This document shows, in pieces, positions 6,404 through 12,934 of a DNA stretch of 16,692 bases; position 1 is the first letter of the stretch; every line of letters starts with the position of its first letter. The position numbers were made by a program, and so were the translations under genes. The stretch comes from Bacillota bacterium (GTDB lineage: Bacteria; Bacillota; Limnochordia; Limnochordales; ZCTH02-B6): contig QGSR01000011.1 of assembly GCA_003387805.1 (NCBI GenBank), positions 1 to 16,692 of the forward strand, in the 5' to 3' direction. The notes beneath the pieces were generated by a model, which was not told where the DNA came from, searched no databases, and saw only the letters and a program-made list of their open reading frames with translations.

Positions 6404-7300
6404 TCACAGCGTTTTCTGCTTCGGATCCAGCGCGTCCCGCAGACCGTCGCCGATGACGTTGAAGGCCAGCACCGTGACGGTGATGGCCAGGCCCGAGTAC
6501 ACCGCCAGCCACGGGTTGCTCAAGATGTTGTCCACACCGGATTTGATCATGTTGCCCCAGCTGGGCCACGGCGGCTGCACGCCCAGGCCCAGGAAGCTCA
6601 AGCTGGCCTCGGTCCGGATGGCCGTCGCGATCCAAAGGGTGGACATGACCGAAATGGGGCCCAAAATGTTGGGCAGCACGTGTTTGAACAAGATGCGGGT
6701 CGTGGACGCGCCCATGGCCCGGCAGGCCACGATAAACTCCCGCTCCCGCAGGGCCAGCACCGGGCCCCGGGCCAGCCGGATGAAGTTGGGCAGCAGCGAC
6801 AGCGCCACCGCGATGATGACGTTGGTCGTGCCCGGCCCCAGCACCACCACCACCATGAGCCCCAGCAGCAGGCTGGGGAAAGACATCAGCACGTTGACGA
6901 CGCTGGAGACCATCAGGTCAAACCGGCCGCCGATGTACCCGGACAGGCCTCCGATGACGGTGCCCACCACGCCCGCCAGAAACACCGACGCCAAGCCCAC
7001 GATGAGCGAGGCCCGGCTGCCGTAGATGATGCGGGACAGGACGTCGCGCCCGAACTCGTCGGTGCCCATGCGGAACTGTTCGCTGGGCCCCCGCAGCCGG
7101 TAGATGATATGCTGCTCCGCCGGATCGTAGGGCGCCAGGTACGGCGCGAACACGGCCATGAGCGTCAGCAGGAGGACGACGATGACCCCCGCGACGGCCA
7201 TCTTGTCCCGGCGAAAGCGGCGAAACCACGGCGCGTTCCAGCCGCCGGCGAACGTCGCGTGGTCCGCCGCGGGCGTGCCGGTTGCTTGCCTTGCAGCCAA
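6404..7300 (-). CDS. ABC transporter permease, DppC/OppC type
   Basis: Inner-membrane permease of a peptide/nickel-class (PepT) ABC importer, paired with the upstream DppB-like gene. It has 298 residues. A cytoplasmic N-terminus of about 30 residues ends in a basic RRFRRDK, then comes the first span (about 34-55). The OppC-type N-terminal region (YLAPYDPAEQH) and a periplasmic-side loop precede the conserved core. The EAA loop that docks the ATPase is visible as EFIVACRAMGASTTRILFKH, followed by LPNILGPI and SFLGLGVQPPWPSWGNM, classic for DppC. The start is TTG at 7298-7300 with GGAGGG (complement of 7308-7313) 7 nt before it. It lies 31 nt after the DppB-like gene. No ATPase gene follows, so the importer must borrow one from elsewhere. 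Confidence 0.94.
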   Translation of the reverse strand: MAARQATGTPAADHATFAGGWNAPWFRRFRRDKMAVAGVIVVLLLTLMAVFAPYLAPYDPAEQHIIYRLRGPSEQFRMGTDEFGRDVLSRIIYGSRASLIVGLASVFLAGVVGTVIGGLSGYIGGRFDLMVSSVVNVLMSFPSLLLGLMVVVVLGPGTTNVIIAVALSLLPNFIRLARGPVLALREREFIVACRAMGASTTRILFKHVLPNILGPISVMSTLWIATAIRTEASLSFLGLGVQPPWPSWGNMIKSGVDNILSNPWLAVYSGLAITVTVLAFNVIGDGLRDALDPKQKTL

Positions 7301-7331
7301 CGCAATTCCCTCCGTCCGTCAAGCCGTGCGG

Positions 7332-8270
7332 TCAGTCGTAGCGAATGGTCGGGTCCACCACGCCGTACAAGATGTCCACCAGCGTGTTGACCACCACGAT
7401 GACCGCGGCGTAAATCATCAGCCCGCCCTGAATGAGCGGATAGTCCCGCTGCTGAATGGCGCCCACCAGCAGCCGGCCCAGCCCCGGCCGGTTGAACACC
7501 GTCTCCGTCAGCACCGTGCCCGCCAGCAGCGTGCCGATGTAAAGCCCCATGACGGTAATGACCGGAATCAGGGCGTTGCGCAGCGCGTGATGGTACGACA
7601 CCCGGCGAGGATGGACGCCTTTCGCGTGGGCGGTGCGGATGTAGTCCTCCTGGAGCACTTCCAAAAGCGACGAGCGGACCATGCGCATAATAAAGGAAGC
7701 CTGAATGAGTCCCAGACTCAAGGCCGGCAAAAACGTGTAGTACATCCGCTCGAAGAAGCCGCCCCGGGGGGCGGAGATGACCGGAAACCATTGCAGGTGG
7801 ATGGCGAAGGCCAAGAGCAGCAAAATGCCCAGATAAAAAGCCGGCATCGACAGGCCCAAAAGCGCCACGATGCGGCTGATGTAGTCGAAGATGCTATTGT
7901 GGCGCACGCCCGCGATGATGCCCGTGGGCAGGCCGATGACGGTGCCGATGAGCATGCCCCAGAACACCAGCTCCAGCGTGTCGGGGAACGCCCGGAACAC
8001 CTGCTCGGCCACGGAGCGGCCCGTAATCAGCGAGCGGCCGAAGTCGCCGCGCACGGCGTTCAGCAGAAACTCGCCGTACTGGACCAGCAGCGGCCGGTCC
8101 AGCCCCATCTCCGCCCGCAGCCGCTCCAGCGCCTCCTGCGTGGCGGAGGCGCCCAAAATGGCCACCGCGGGGTCGCCCGACGCCATGCGCATGACGAAAA
8201 ACACCAGGCTGCCGACGATGAGCAGCGTCGGGATGATGGACAACAGCCGGCGTGCGATGTATGCTGTCAC
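7332..8270 (-). CDS. ABC transporter permease, DppB/OppB type
   Basis: First permease of the peptide-class importer. It has 312 residues. The N-terminus (MTAYIARRLLSIIPTL, then the first span) and the GDPA block are typical of DppB/OppB. About six spans are visible. The EAA docking loop reads DYIRTAHAKGVHPRRVSYHH and is followed by ALRNALIPVITVMG. The end (VDILYGVVDPTIRYD) is the standard DppB C-terminus. The start is GTG at 8268-8270 with an AGGGGG site (complement of about 8279-8284). That site sits right beside a large hairpin in the gap to the binding-protein gene, which may set the expression ratio. Confidence 0.95.
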   Translation of the reverse strand: MTAYIARRLLSIIPTLLIVGSLVFFVMRMASGDPAVAILGASATQEALERLRAEMGLDRPLLVQYGEFLLNAVRGDFGRSLITGRSVAEQVFRAFPDTLELVFWGMLIGTVIGLPTGIIAGVRHNSIFDYISRIVALLGLSMPAFYLGILLLLAFAIHLQWFPVISAPRGGFFERMYYTFLPALSLGLIQASFIMRMVRSSLLEVLQEDYIRTAHAKGVHPRRVSYHHALRNALIPVITVMGLYIGTLLAGTVLTETVFNRPGLGRLLVGAIQQRDYPLIQGGLMIYAAVIVVVNTLVDILYGVVDPTIRYD

Positions 8271-8290
8271 GTCTTTTGCCCCCTAGGCCA

Positions 8291-8343
8291 AGGCCGGGGA
8301 GGCGAGCGGGGGGGTGGGGCTGTGGGCCGCTCGCCTCCGGCCT
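8291..8343 (-). promoter_or_regulatory. Strong hairpin between binding-protein and permease genes
   Basis: Arms at 8327-8343 and 8291-8309 pair over 17 bp with a 2-nt bulge, around a G/C-only-rich loop of 17 nt. No U-tract follows on the minus strand. Instead the permease ribosome site begins within about 10 nt. Such intercistronic stems often protect the 3' end of the binding-protein message and lower permease expression. The role here is inferred from position. Confidence 0.7.
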
Positions 8344-8382
8344 AAAGCCTGCACTTGGTTAGGGCCGCATGGGCCGCCGAGA

Positions 8383-9993
8383 CTACCGACCGATCAAGTC
8401 GGTGTTCTCGTTGTAAATGTAGTGTTCGAACAGGTTGTCGAAGTGGTTGGGACCGATGAGCTCATAGCCCAGGTCCACGTACGGCTGGCGCGCCATGGTG
8501 GAGTAGCGCTGCGCGTAAGGCATGGCCGCGGCCACTTCCATGATGATGCGCTGCGCCTCGGCGTACAGCTCCCGCTGCCGCTCGGCGTTGTGCTCAAAGC
8601 GCGCCTCTTCGATCAAGTGGTCCACGCTGGCCACCACGTCGCCCAGGTGCGAGAAGTTGGTGATGGCCGTCGGTTTGCCCACGATGGCGTCGCTGTGGTA
8701 GAACTGCGACAAGTACACGTCCGCGATGGGCAGACGGGTCGCGTTGTACAGAATGACCCCGTTGCGGTTTTCGCGCACGAGGGCGTGGTAGCTGGCGTGG
8801 TCCACGATGTTGAGATTCATGGTCACGCCGATGGCCCGCCAGTGGGCCTGGAAGATCTGCGCGAAGGGCAGGTAGCTGGACGCTTCGCTCATGTAGATGT
8901 CAAAGGTGAAGCCGTTGGGATAGCCGGCTTCCGCCAGCAGCTGCCGGGCCCGCTGCGGGTCGTAGTCGTACGTCTCGATGCCTTCGGTGGTGTGGCCGAA
9001 ATAGCCCATGGGCACGGGGCTCTTGAGCTCCCTGGCCAAAGCGGGCCCGAGGAACTCCACCACGTCCTGGCGGTTGATGGCGTAGGACAGAGCCTGCCGC
9101 ACCAGCAAGTTGTCAAAGGGCGGCATGGTCATGTTGTACTGCAGGAAGTAGCCGTTGCCCGGGCCGACGGTGTCGACGATGAGGCCCTGGGACCGCATGC
9201 GGTCCACCCAGATCTGCTCGGCGTTGCCGTCGGCCGCGTCAATTTCCCGGGTCCGCAGGGCCAGCTCACGGGTGGCCGTGTCGGGCATGAAGAGGAAGAC
9301 GAGGCCGTCCAGCTTCGGCGCGCCCTTGAAGTAGTCCTTGTTGGCCGCCAGGACCACGCTCTGGCGAGGATTGTACTCCTCGATCATGAACGGGCCGGTG
9401 CCGATGGGGCGGAAGCGGTACTCCTCGCCCAGCTCCTCCACGGCCTTCTTGCTGACGATGAAGCCGGAGTGGTAGCCCACCAGCCGCAGCAGCGTGAACG
9501 GGTCCGCCGCGTGCAGCTCAATCTCGACCGTGTACGGATCGACGGCCCGCACCTCTTTGATGTTGGCCACCTCGCTGCGCCACGGGGAGCCCACTTCCTC
9601 GCTCTTCATGCGGTTGAAGGAGAAGACCACGTCCTCGGCCGTGAACTCGCCGTAGCCGTGGTGCCACTGCACGCCTTGCCGCAGGTAGAACGTCCAGACG
9701 GTGCCGTCTTCGTTGACCTCCCAGCGCTCGGCCAGGTCAGGCTGGATGCGCTCCATGTCCACCGTGCCGGGCGGCAGGTCCACCAGGCCGTTGAACATGG
9801 CTTTCACGATGGGGTACTCCCCGAAGTTGGTCGCGAAGTGCGGGTCCAACGTGCCCACGTCGGCCACGCCCGAGCCGATCCGCATCACCTTGGCGCCGGC
9901 AGGCGCGGCGAAGACGAAAGCCGTCAGGGCGAGGGCGACGACCGCGGCCGCCAGGGGCAGCAGCCGAAAATGAGACCGCATCTTGCTCAGCAT
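8383..9993 (-). CDS. Peptide-type ABC solute-binding protein (SBP family 5)
   Basis: Extracytoplasmic binding protein (DppA/OppA class) that captures the substrate for the two permeases encoded next to it. It has 536 residues from the chosen ATG at 9991-9993. AAGGAGA (complement of 10001-10007) is 7 nt upstream of that ATG. An in-frame ATG at 10015-10017 would add 8 residues but lacks such a site and overlaps the IclR stop. A signal peptide is clear: MLSKMRSHFR, a hydrophobic core, then FAAPAGA before KVMRIG. The body shows the SBP_bac_5 layout (LDPHFATN...FNGLVDL near the start, then RQGVQWHHGYGEFTAEDVVFS, then RPIGTGPFMIEEY). There is no cysteine anywhere, so it is not a lipoprotein, which is unusual for a cell without an outer membrane. 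Peptide class is firm; the ligand is unknown. Confidence 0.95.
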   Translation of the reverse strand: MLSKMRSHFRLLPLAAAVVALALTAFVFAAPAGAKVMRIGSGVADVGTLDPHFATNFGEYPIVKAMFNGLVDLPPGTVDMERIQPDLAERWEVNEDGTVWTFYLRQGVQWHHGYGEFTAEDVVFSFNRMKSEEVGSPWRSEVANIKEVRAVDPYTVEIELHAADPFTLLRLVGYHSGFIVSKKAVEELGEEYRFRPIGTGPFMIEEYNPRQSVVLAANKDYFKGAPKLDGLVFLFMPDTATRELALRTREIDAADGNAEQIWVDRMRSQGLIVDTVGPGNGYFLQYNMTMPPFDNLLVRQALSYAINRQDVVEFLGPALARELKSPVPMGYFGHTTEGIETYDYDPQRARQLLAEAGYPNGFTFDIYMSEASSYLPFAQIFQAHWRAIGVTMNLNIVDHASYHALVRENRNGVILYNATRLPIADVYLSQFYHSDAIVGKPTAITNFSHLGDVVASVDHLIEEARFEHNAERQRELYAEAQRIIMEVAAAMPYAQRYSTMARQPYVDLGYELIGPNHFDNLFEHYIYNENTDLIGR

Positions 9994-10000
9994 GTTTTCA

Positions 10001-10007
10001 TCTCCTT
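10001..10007 (-). promoter_or_regulatory. Ribosome binding site that selects the binding-protein start
   Basis: AAGGAGA on the minus strand, 7 nt before ATG 9991-9993. It decides against the upstream in-frame ATG at 10015-10017. Confidence 0.75.
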
Positions 10008-10013
10008 CTCTCG

Positions 10014-10958
10014 TCATTCACCGGTTCCGTACTGCCGCGTGTGCTCGCTGCGCTCGCTCACGGAGCTGGCTGCTTGGTCCTCGTCCGCCCGCTGCGGGCC
10101 CGGACGCGGCATCCCTCCTTCCGCTGCAGCGTTGGCCGAAGGTTCGGGCCCGGCGGCGCAGGAGGCCTCGTCGGCGCCGCCGTCTTCGGCCCCGTCGGCG
10201 CCGCCGGGGAGAACCCCGAACTGTTCCGAAATCTTCCGCGCCGTGCGCCGCAAAAGCCGCAGGCACATTTGCCGCCGCTGGGCGGTCATGCGCACGGTGG
10301 GGCCCACTACGGACAAGCTGGCGGTGACGTAGCCGAACACGTCCCGCACGGGGACGCTGACGGCCGTCACGCCCTCCTCGTTTTCGCCGGTGCTGACGGC
10401 CCAGCCCCGGGCGGCGATGTCGGCCAGCTCGCGCCGCAGCTGGTCCAGCCGCCCGAATACCGGATCGTCGGGCGGCAGGTGGGCCCGGAGCGCCTGGACC
10501 ACTTCCGGCCAGGCCATGTGCGCGGCCAGGATTTTGTTGGACGCGCCCGCGTGGAGTGTGCGGCGCTCGCCGACGCGGCCGGTCATGCGCAGCGAGTGGG
10601 GGCTTTCCACGGCCGCGACGATAACGGTTTGCCCGCCGTCCACTTGGGTGAGTTTCACGGTCTCTTCGGTCAGCTCGGCCAGCTGCACCATGTGCGGGTA
10701 CGCGGCCCGGGCCAGCGCGGGCTGCGCCATGCGGGCCAGGGACAAGATGCGCAGACCCAGGCGGTAGCGGCGGGTGAGAGGGTCCTGGCTGAGGAAGCCG
10801 TGCTGGGCGAAGGTGGCCAGCGTCTTCTGCACCAGGCTCTTGGGCAGGTCCAGGCGGCGGGCCAGTTCCGAAACGCCCCACTCGGGCCGTTCGGATTCGA
10901 AAAACGTCAGCATCCACAAAGAACGATCAAGCGTTTTGAGCAAGTGCGGTCTCGTCAT
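10014..10958 (-). CDS. IclR-family transcriptional regulator
   Basis: DNA-binding regulator at the head of the importer/peptidase operon. It has 314 residues. The winged helix-turn-helix occupies about residues 8-65 (KTLDRSLWML..., WGVSELARRLDLPKSLVQKTLATFAQHGFL), followed by YRLGLRIL and the IclR effector domain to about residue 248 (TLHAGASNKILAA, STGENEEGVTAVSVPV, ASLSVVGP). The effector-domain cysteine usually found in the GxxNxxEGxxxxA/C region is not evident. About 65 extra residues at the C-terminus are Ala/Gly/Glu/Pro-rich and probably disordered; the family is usually near 250 residues. The start is ATG 10956-10958 with a GGGGG-type site. It is followed after 20 nt by the binding-protein gene. 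A promoter and repeated sites directly upstream suggest autoregulation. Confidence 0.93.
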   Translation of the reverse strand: MTRPHLLKTLDRSLWMLTFFESERPEWGVSELARRLDLPKSLVQKTLATFAQHGFLSQDPLTRRYRLGLRILSLARMAQPALARAAYPHMVQLAELTEETVKLTQVDGGQTVIVAAVESPHSLRMTGRVGERRTLHAGASNKILAAHMAWPEVVQALRAHLPPDDPVFGRLDQLRRELADIAARGWAVSTGENEEGVTAVSVPVRDVFGYVTASLSVVGPTVRMTAQRRQMCLRLLRRTARKISEQFGVLPGGADGAEDGGADEASCAAGPEPSANAAAEGGMPRPGPQRADEDQAASSVSERSEHTRQYGTGE

Positions 10959-10970
10959 GGCCGCCCCCTT

Positions 10971-11009
10971 CGTTTCTATATCAGAAACGACGTACCTATA
11001 TCAAAAACG
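10971..11009. promoter_or_regulatory. Putative IclR operator: inverted and direct repeats
   Basis: CGTTTC (10971-10976) and GAAACG (10984-10989) form a perfect inverted repeat with a 7-bp centre. TATATCAGAAACG (10977-10989) recurs as TATATCAAAAACG (10997-11009), 12 of 13 identical, exactly 20 bp away. That places both copies on one DNA face. Position over the promoter suggests binding by the adjacent IclR protein. Confidence 0.55.
10975..11004 (-). promoter_or_regulatory. Promoter of the IclR-importer-peptidase operon
   Basis: On the minus strand, TTGATA (complement of 10999-11004) and TATAGA (complement of 10975-10980) are separated by 18 bp. They lie 17 bp before the IclR start. The elements overlap the repeat at 10971-11009, as expected for an autoregulated operon. 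Confidence 0.6.
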
Positions 11010-11181
11010 TTGCCTAGGAAATTCCCTTCATTGGCGGCGATTCCTGCCGCCGGGCGCACATTTTTCACGATCCGGCGAGAAAAAAGCAGGGAGGGAGACC
11101 CGGCGCCGCCCAGCGCCTCCAGGAGAATGTGCTGCTCGGGGCAGGGTTGCGGCCCCCGGCGGCGAAGCATTCTTAAGCCCC

Positions 11182-11211
11182 TTGGCCTGCGGGGGCCCAG
11201 CTTGGTATAAT
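11182..11211 (+). promoter_or_regulatory. Promoter 1 of the polyferredoxin gene
   Basis: TTGGCC (11182-11187), 18-bp spacer and perfect TATAAT (11206-11211), with the extended -10 TG at 11203-11204. It lies 58 bp before the ferredoxin start. Confidence 0.7.
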
Positions 11212-11218
11212 GCTTCTA

Positions 11219-11227
11219 TGTTATAAT
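11219..11227 (+). promoter_or_regulatory. Second extended -10 before the polyferredoxin gene
   Basis: TGTTATAAT, a second perfect TATAAT (11222-11227) with an extended TG, lies 16 bp after the first. No convincing -35 is placed for it, so it would rely on the extended -10. Confidence 0.5.
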
Positions 11228-11269
11228 GGATATACACGGAGTCGGCGGGCCTTTGGGGAGGCGAAACGT

Positions 11270-11704
11270 TTGGCTCACTATATTACCACCGATTGCACCG
11301 GATGCACCGCCTGTGTCAAGGTGTGCCCCGTTCAATGCATCACCGGCGACCGCCGGCAGCTGCACGTCATCGACAGTTCCATCTGCATCGATTGTCACGC
11401 GTGCTCGTACGTCTGCCCCGAGGACGCCATTGAAGATCAGTTCGGGAACCGGCTGAGCCGCATTCCGGGGCGGTCCAACTGGCCCAAGCCGGTGGTGGAC
11501 CCGGACAGCTGCACCGGCTGCAATTTCTGCGTGGACATCTGCCCCTTTGACTGCTTGGCTTTGACCGGCGACGAGTTCAACGGCCTGGCCGAGCTGGTGG
11601 ATCCGAAATCCTGCGTCGGCTGCCGTTTGTGCGAGGGCGTCTGCGCCAAAGGCGCCATCGTCGTGGTGACGCCGGACAAGATCAAGACGGCGTTCGTGGC
11701 CTGA
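11270..11704 (+). CDS. Ferredoxin with four [4Fe-4S] motifs
   Basis: Small cytoplasmic iron-sulfur electron carrier of 144 residues. There are four complete CxxCxxCxxxC motifs: C9-C12-C15-C19, C39-C42-C45-C49, C81-C84-C87-C91 and C115-C118-C121-C125. Three of them are followed by proline. This is two bacterial 2[4Fe-4S] ferredoxin domains in tandem, joined at about residues 57-76. Two further cysteines (C23, C95) occupy equivalent places in the first and third motifs, supporting an internal duplication. The start is taken as TTG 11270-11272, because GGGGAGG (11255-11261) lies 8 nt before it and the first motif follows directly. An in-frame ATG at 11210 overlaps the promoter -10 elements and is rejected. 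No obvious oxidoreductase partner is adjacent, so the role is open. Confidence 0.92.
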   Translation: MAHYITTDCTGCTACVKVCPVQCITGDRRQLHVIDSSICIDCHACSYVCPEDAIEDQFGNRLSRIPGRSNWPKPVVDPDSCTGCNFCVDICPFDCLALTGDEFNGLAELVDPKSCVGCRLCEGVCAKGAIVVVTPDKIKTAFVA

Positions 11705-11737
11705 CGGCCCGGCGCCGTCCATCGGTGACGGAACGAG

Positions 11738-11775
11738 AACTCCCCTCTACGCTTCGCGGCGGGAGGGGAGTTTGT
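11738..11775 (+). terminator. Terminator after the polyferredoxin gene
   Basis: AACTCCCCTC (11738-11747) pairs perfectly with GAGGGGAGTT (11763-11772). The 15-nt loop can form a small inner stem. The following T-tract is short (TTTGT), so efficiency may be moderate. Confidence 0.65.
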
Positions 11776-11796
11776 GCATGATGGGGATGAGAAGCC

Positions 11797-12141
11797 GTGA
11801 GCTGGCTGCGCGATGCCGTTGTCCATCAAAAGGCCCGGGCCATGGCCCGGCAGTGGCAGGACGTGGGCGCGGCGCTGATGGATCTGCTGGGCGACGAGCA
11901 GGCGCTGGCGGCCATCCCGCCGGAGGCGGCGTGGACGGTCATCGAAGGCCTCCGCAAGGGCCTGCGGGACATGGAGTCGGCCGTGCGGCAGGCGCGGAAG
12001 CACGAACTCCCGGCCGGCGCCCGGCGGGCCACGGGCGACTTGCTCTACGCCTTGACCGACGTGCGGGACGTCATTGAAAAGCACGTGGTGCCCGCGGCCG
12101 AGAAGCGGTGGGGCTTGCCGCCGCGCGGCGCGCGATCCTAG
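11797..12141 (+). CDS. Small helical protein, unrecognised
   Basis: A 114-residue protein that I do not recognise. It begins MSWLRDAVVHQKARAMAR, is predicted almost wholly helical by its heptad-like hydrophobic pattern, and has no signal peptide, membrane span or cysteine. It is Ala/Arg-rich with several WxxV/LxxxL patches, which suggests a small helical bundle. The start is GTG 11797-11799 with a GGGGATGAG site about 10 nt upstream. It follows the terminator of the ferredoxin gene and precedes an HD-domain gene by about 100 nt, so it may depend on read-through. A shared function with either neighbour cannot be argued from sequence. Confidence 0.6.
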   Translation: MSWLRDAVVHQKARAMARQWQDVGAALMDLLGDEQALAAIPPEAAWTVIEGLRKGLRDMESAVRQARKHELPAGARRATGDLLYALTDVRDVIEKHVVPAAEKRWGLPPRGARS

Positions 12142-12245
12142 GTACCCGGCCGGGCCGCCGCGCGGGCGGACGGCGCGGCGGGCGGCCGGCTTGCGGGGAC
12201 GTCGGGGGACCCTTTCCGTCAACAGGCTAGACCGGGGGGTGGAGC

Positions 12246-12848
12246 CTGGCCGGCCACGACCTCATTACCCGGGACGCGGCGTGGAAACTGCTGACCGAGT
12301 ACACGAAAAGCGAGAGCCTCCTCCGCCATGCGCTGGCGGTGGAGGCGTCCATGCAGGAATACGCCCGCATTTTCGGCGAGGACGAGGAGCGCTGGGGCAT
12401 CGTGGGCCTGCTGCACGACTTCGACTACGAACGCTGGCCGGACCCGCCGGACCACCCGCTGAAAGGCGCGGCCATCCTCCAGGAGCTGGGCTGGCCCGAG
12501 GACGTCATCTACGCCATCAAGAGCCACGCGGACTATCTGGAGCTGCCGCGCGTCGACAAAATGTCCAAGACGCTGTACGCGGTGGACGAGATGAGCGGCT
12601 TCGTCATGGCGGTGGCCCTGGTGCGGCCCAGCAAGAGCATCCACGAAGTGAAAGTGTCGTCGGTCAAGAAGAAGCTGAAGGATAAAGCTTTCGCCCGGGC
12701 CATCGACCGGGACATGCTGCGGGCCGGCGCGGAGGACCTGGGCGTGGAGCTGGACGAGCACATCGCCAACGTCATTTCCGCGCTGCAAAAGGTCGCGGAT
12801 CAGCTGGGTCTGGCGGGGACGTCCCCTTCGCAGGAGACGCCGGCCTAG
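12246..12848 (+). CDS. HD-domain (HDIG-like) phosphohydrolase; start uncertain
   Basis: Cytoplasmic HD-superfamily protein of about 200 residues. Counting from CTG 12246, the metal-binding pattern is H28 (LLRHALAVE), H57-D58 (LLHDFDYE), H94 (SHADYL) and D114 (AVDEMSG). The order and spacing fit the HDIG family, whose members hydrolyse phosphoester substrates such as nucleotides. Residues such as ALVRPSKSIHEVKVSSVKK and the LDEHI region match the C-terminal part of this group as I know it. The start is a problem: the family-typical segment DLITRDAAWKLLTEYTKSESLL is encoded here, but after the in-frame TAG at 12228-12230 there is no ATG, GTG or TTG until GTG 12339, which would delete H28. CTG 12246, behind GGGGGGTGGAG, is the best option. 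A sequencing frameshift is another. Confidence 0.8.
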   Translation: MAGHDLITRDAAWKLLTEYTKSESLLRHALAVEASMQEYARIFGEDEERWGIVGLLHDFDYERWPDPPDHPLKGAAILQELGWPEDVIYAIKSHADYLELPRVDKMSKTLYAVDEMSGFVMAVALVRPSKSIHEVKVSSVKKKLKDKAFARAIDRDMLRAGAEDLGVELDEHIANVISALQKVADQLGLAGTSPSQETPA

Positions 12849-12895
12849 CGCGGCCCGGGGCCCGTCTCCTCTCTTGCGCGCGTCCGCGAAAAGTT

Positions 12896-12934
12896 CTTGC
12901 ATATTATTTCAGAGTCCATGTATAATTAGTCAAA
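12896..12934. promoter_or_regulatory. Tandem ARG-box-like operator
   Basis: Two 18-bp sites at 12896-12913 and 12917-12934, separated by 3 bp. Their cores, TGCATATTATTTCA (12898-12911) and TGTATAATTAGTCA (12919-12932), each match the ARG-box core TGAATWWWWATTCA at 12 of 14 positions. The 21-bp spacing is the canonical tandem arrangement bound by an ArgR/AhrC hexamer. It covers the promoter of the carbamoyltransferase gene. Confidence 0.7.
12897..12926 (+). promoter_or_regulatory. argF: Promoter of the carbamoyltransferase gene
   Basis: TTGCAT (12897-12902), 18-bp spacer and perfect TATAAT (12921-12926), in an A/T-rich island inside very GC-rich DNA. It is followed by a GC-rich leader of about 115 nt with several potential stems (for example GGGCGC/GCGCCC) before the ribosome site AGAGGTGA at 13035-13042. 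Confidence 0.75.

Noticed and set aside
5077..7390. Plus-strand open frames opposite the M20 peptidase and DppC genes
   Set aside because: They overlap proteins with complete catalytic and EAA motifs on the minus strand and show none of their own.
9994..10017. Upstream ATG for the binding protein
   Set aside because: It overlaps the IclR stop and the real ribosome site, and adds charged residues before the signal peptide.
8314..10332. Long plus-strand open frame opposite the binding-protein gene
   Set aside because: It mirrors the binding protein and IclR genes, has low-complexity composition and no recognisable motif.
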